Shown: positions 63,893-64,000 of the stretch, in pieces
How the letters are laid out: each line of letters begins with the position of its first letter
Numbering within the stretch: the first letter of the stretch is position 1
Source of the DNA: Mesostigma viride
Lineage: Eukaryota > Streptophyta > Mesostigmatophyceae > Mesostigmatales > Mesostigmataceae
Reading direction: 5' to 3'
DNA: 64,000 nt
NCBI GenBank assembly: GCA_009746045.1
Contig: RPFO01000079.1
Span: 3,096,828-3,160,827 of the forward strand
Notes under the pieces: generated by a model
Databases searched by the model: none
What the model was told of the DNA's origin: nothing
The model's input: the letters and a program-made list of their open reading frames with translations, nothing else
Made by a program: the position numbers and the translations under genes

Positions 63893-64000
63893 GACTGAGA
63901 CAACCTACGCTGGCCAGAAATCGGGAGAATCCGGACCATGGTAGCTCAAACCTGCCGTTATCTTGTCCGCGTGTTCGAGTCGTTCAGGATTATGAATATC
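63893..64000 (+). repeat. SINE-like repeat, copy S5, at the window edge
   Basis: GACAACCTACGCTGGCCAGA, AATCGGGAGAATCCGGACCA, TGGTAGCTCAAACCTGCCG and GCGTGTTCGAGTCGTTCAGG. The GTTCGAGTC block is a textbook tRNA B-box core, and GGTAGCTCAAACC lies 30 bases upstream in the A-box position. It may continue past 64000. Confidence 0.75.

Overview
The window is nuclear DNA of a eukaryote. Genes are split by GT-AG introns, and most of the rest is retrotransposons, satellites and microsatellites. The spliced transporter follows the plant/algal choline-transporter-like pattern, exons are GC-rich, and a Mid1-type calcium-channel subunit sits beside it. My best guess is a large, repeat-rich green-algal genome (chlorophyte or prasinophyte). 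The species is not determinable from sequence alone.

Layout. 1-6042 (minus): a decayed Copia-like LTR retrotransposon whose domains read gag, integrase, protease, reverse transcriptase, with the protease after the integrase. 6087-13895 (minus): a Ty3/gypsy element with an intact pol, gag, and an extra upstream ORF carrying an RNase H1-type RNA:DNA hybrid-binding domain. 13887-17034 (plus): an unrecognised, partly broken lysine- and acid-rich protein gene whose 5' end abuts that element. 17.3-21.6 kb: CT and CCCT microsatellites, a TGACA-rich zone and a 2 kb minisatellite. 21.6-25.9 kb (plus): a proline-rich retroelement-like ORF split by a 2253 bp DNA transposon with TTAA target duplication, ending at a purine tract and an LTR start. 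26.2 kb: a tiny zinc-ribbon ORF behind a probable 5'UTR intron. 26.7-33.9 kb: GGGA, GCGT and TTAA arrays, a 184 bp satellite, SINE-like repeats and LINE fragments.

34.1-56.4 kb is the real genic island. It holds a Mid1/FAM155-like secreted or GPI-anchored protein (minus, 34141-34896), a divergent 11-exon choline-transporter-like (SLC44/CTL) gene (plus, 36031-49045; 669 aa, all phases agree), and a convergent 5-exon gene (minus, 51749-56362; 446 aa) for a probable nuclear protein with a C-terminal Tudor/Agenet-like module. Almost every large CTL intron carries its own tandem repeat.

56.8-63.3 kb holds two nested LINE copies: a 5'-truncated copy sits inside an older copy of the same family with a 14 bp target duplication. 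The window ends in a further copy of the SINE-like repeat.
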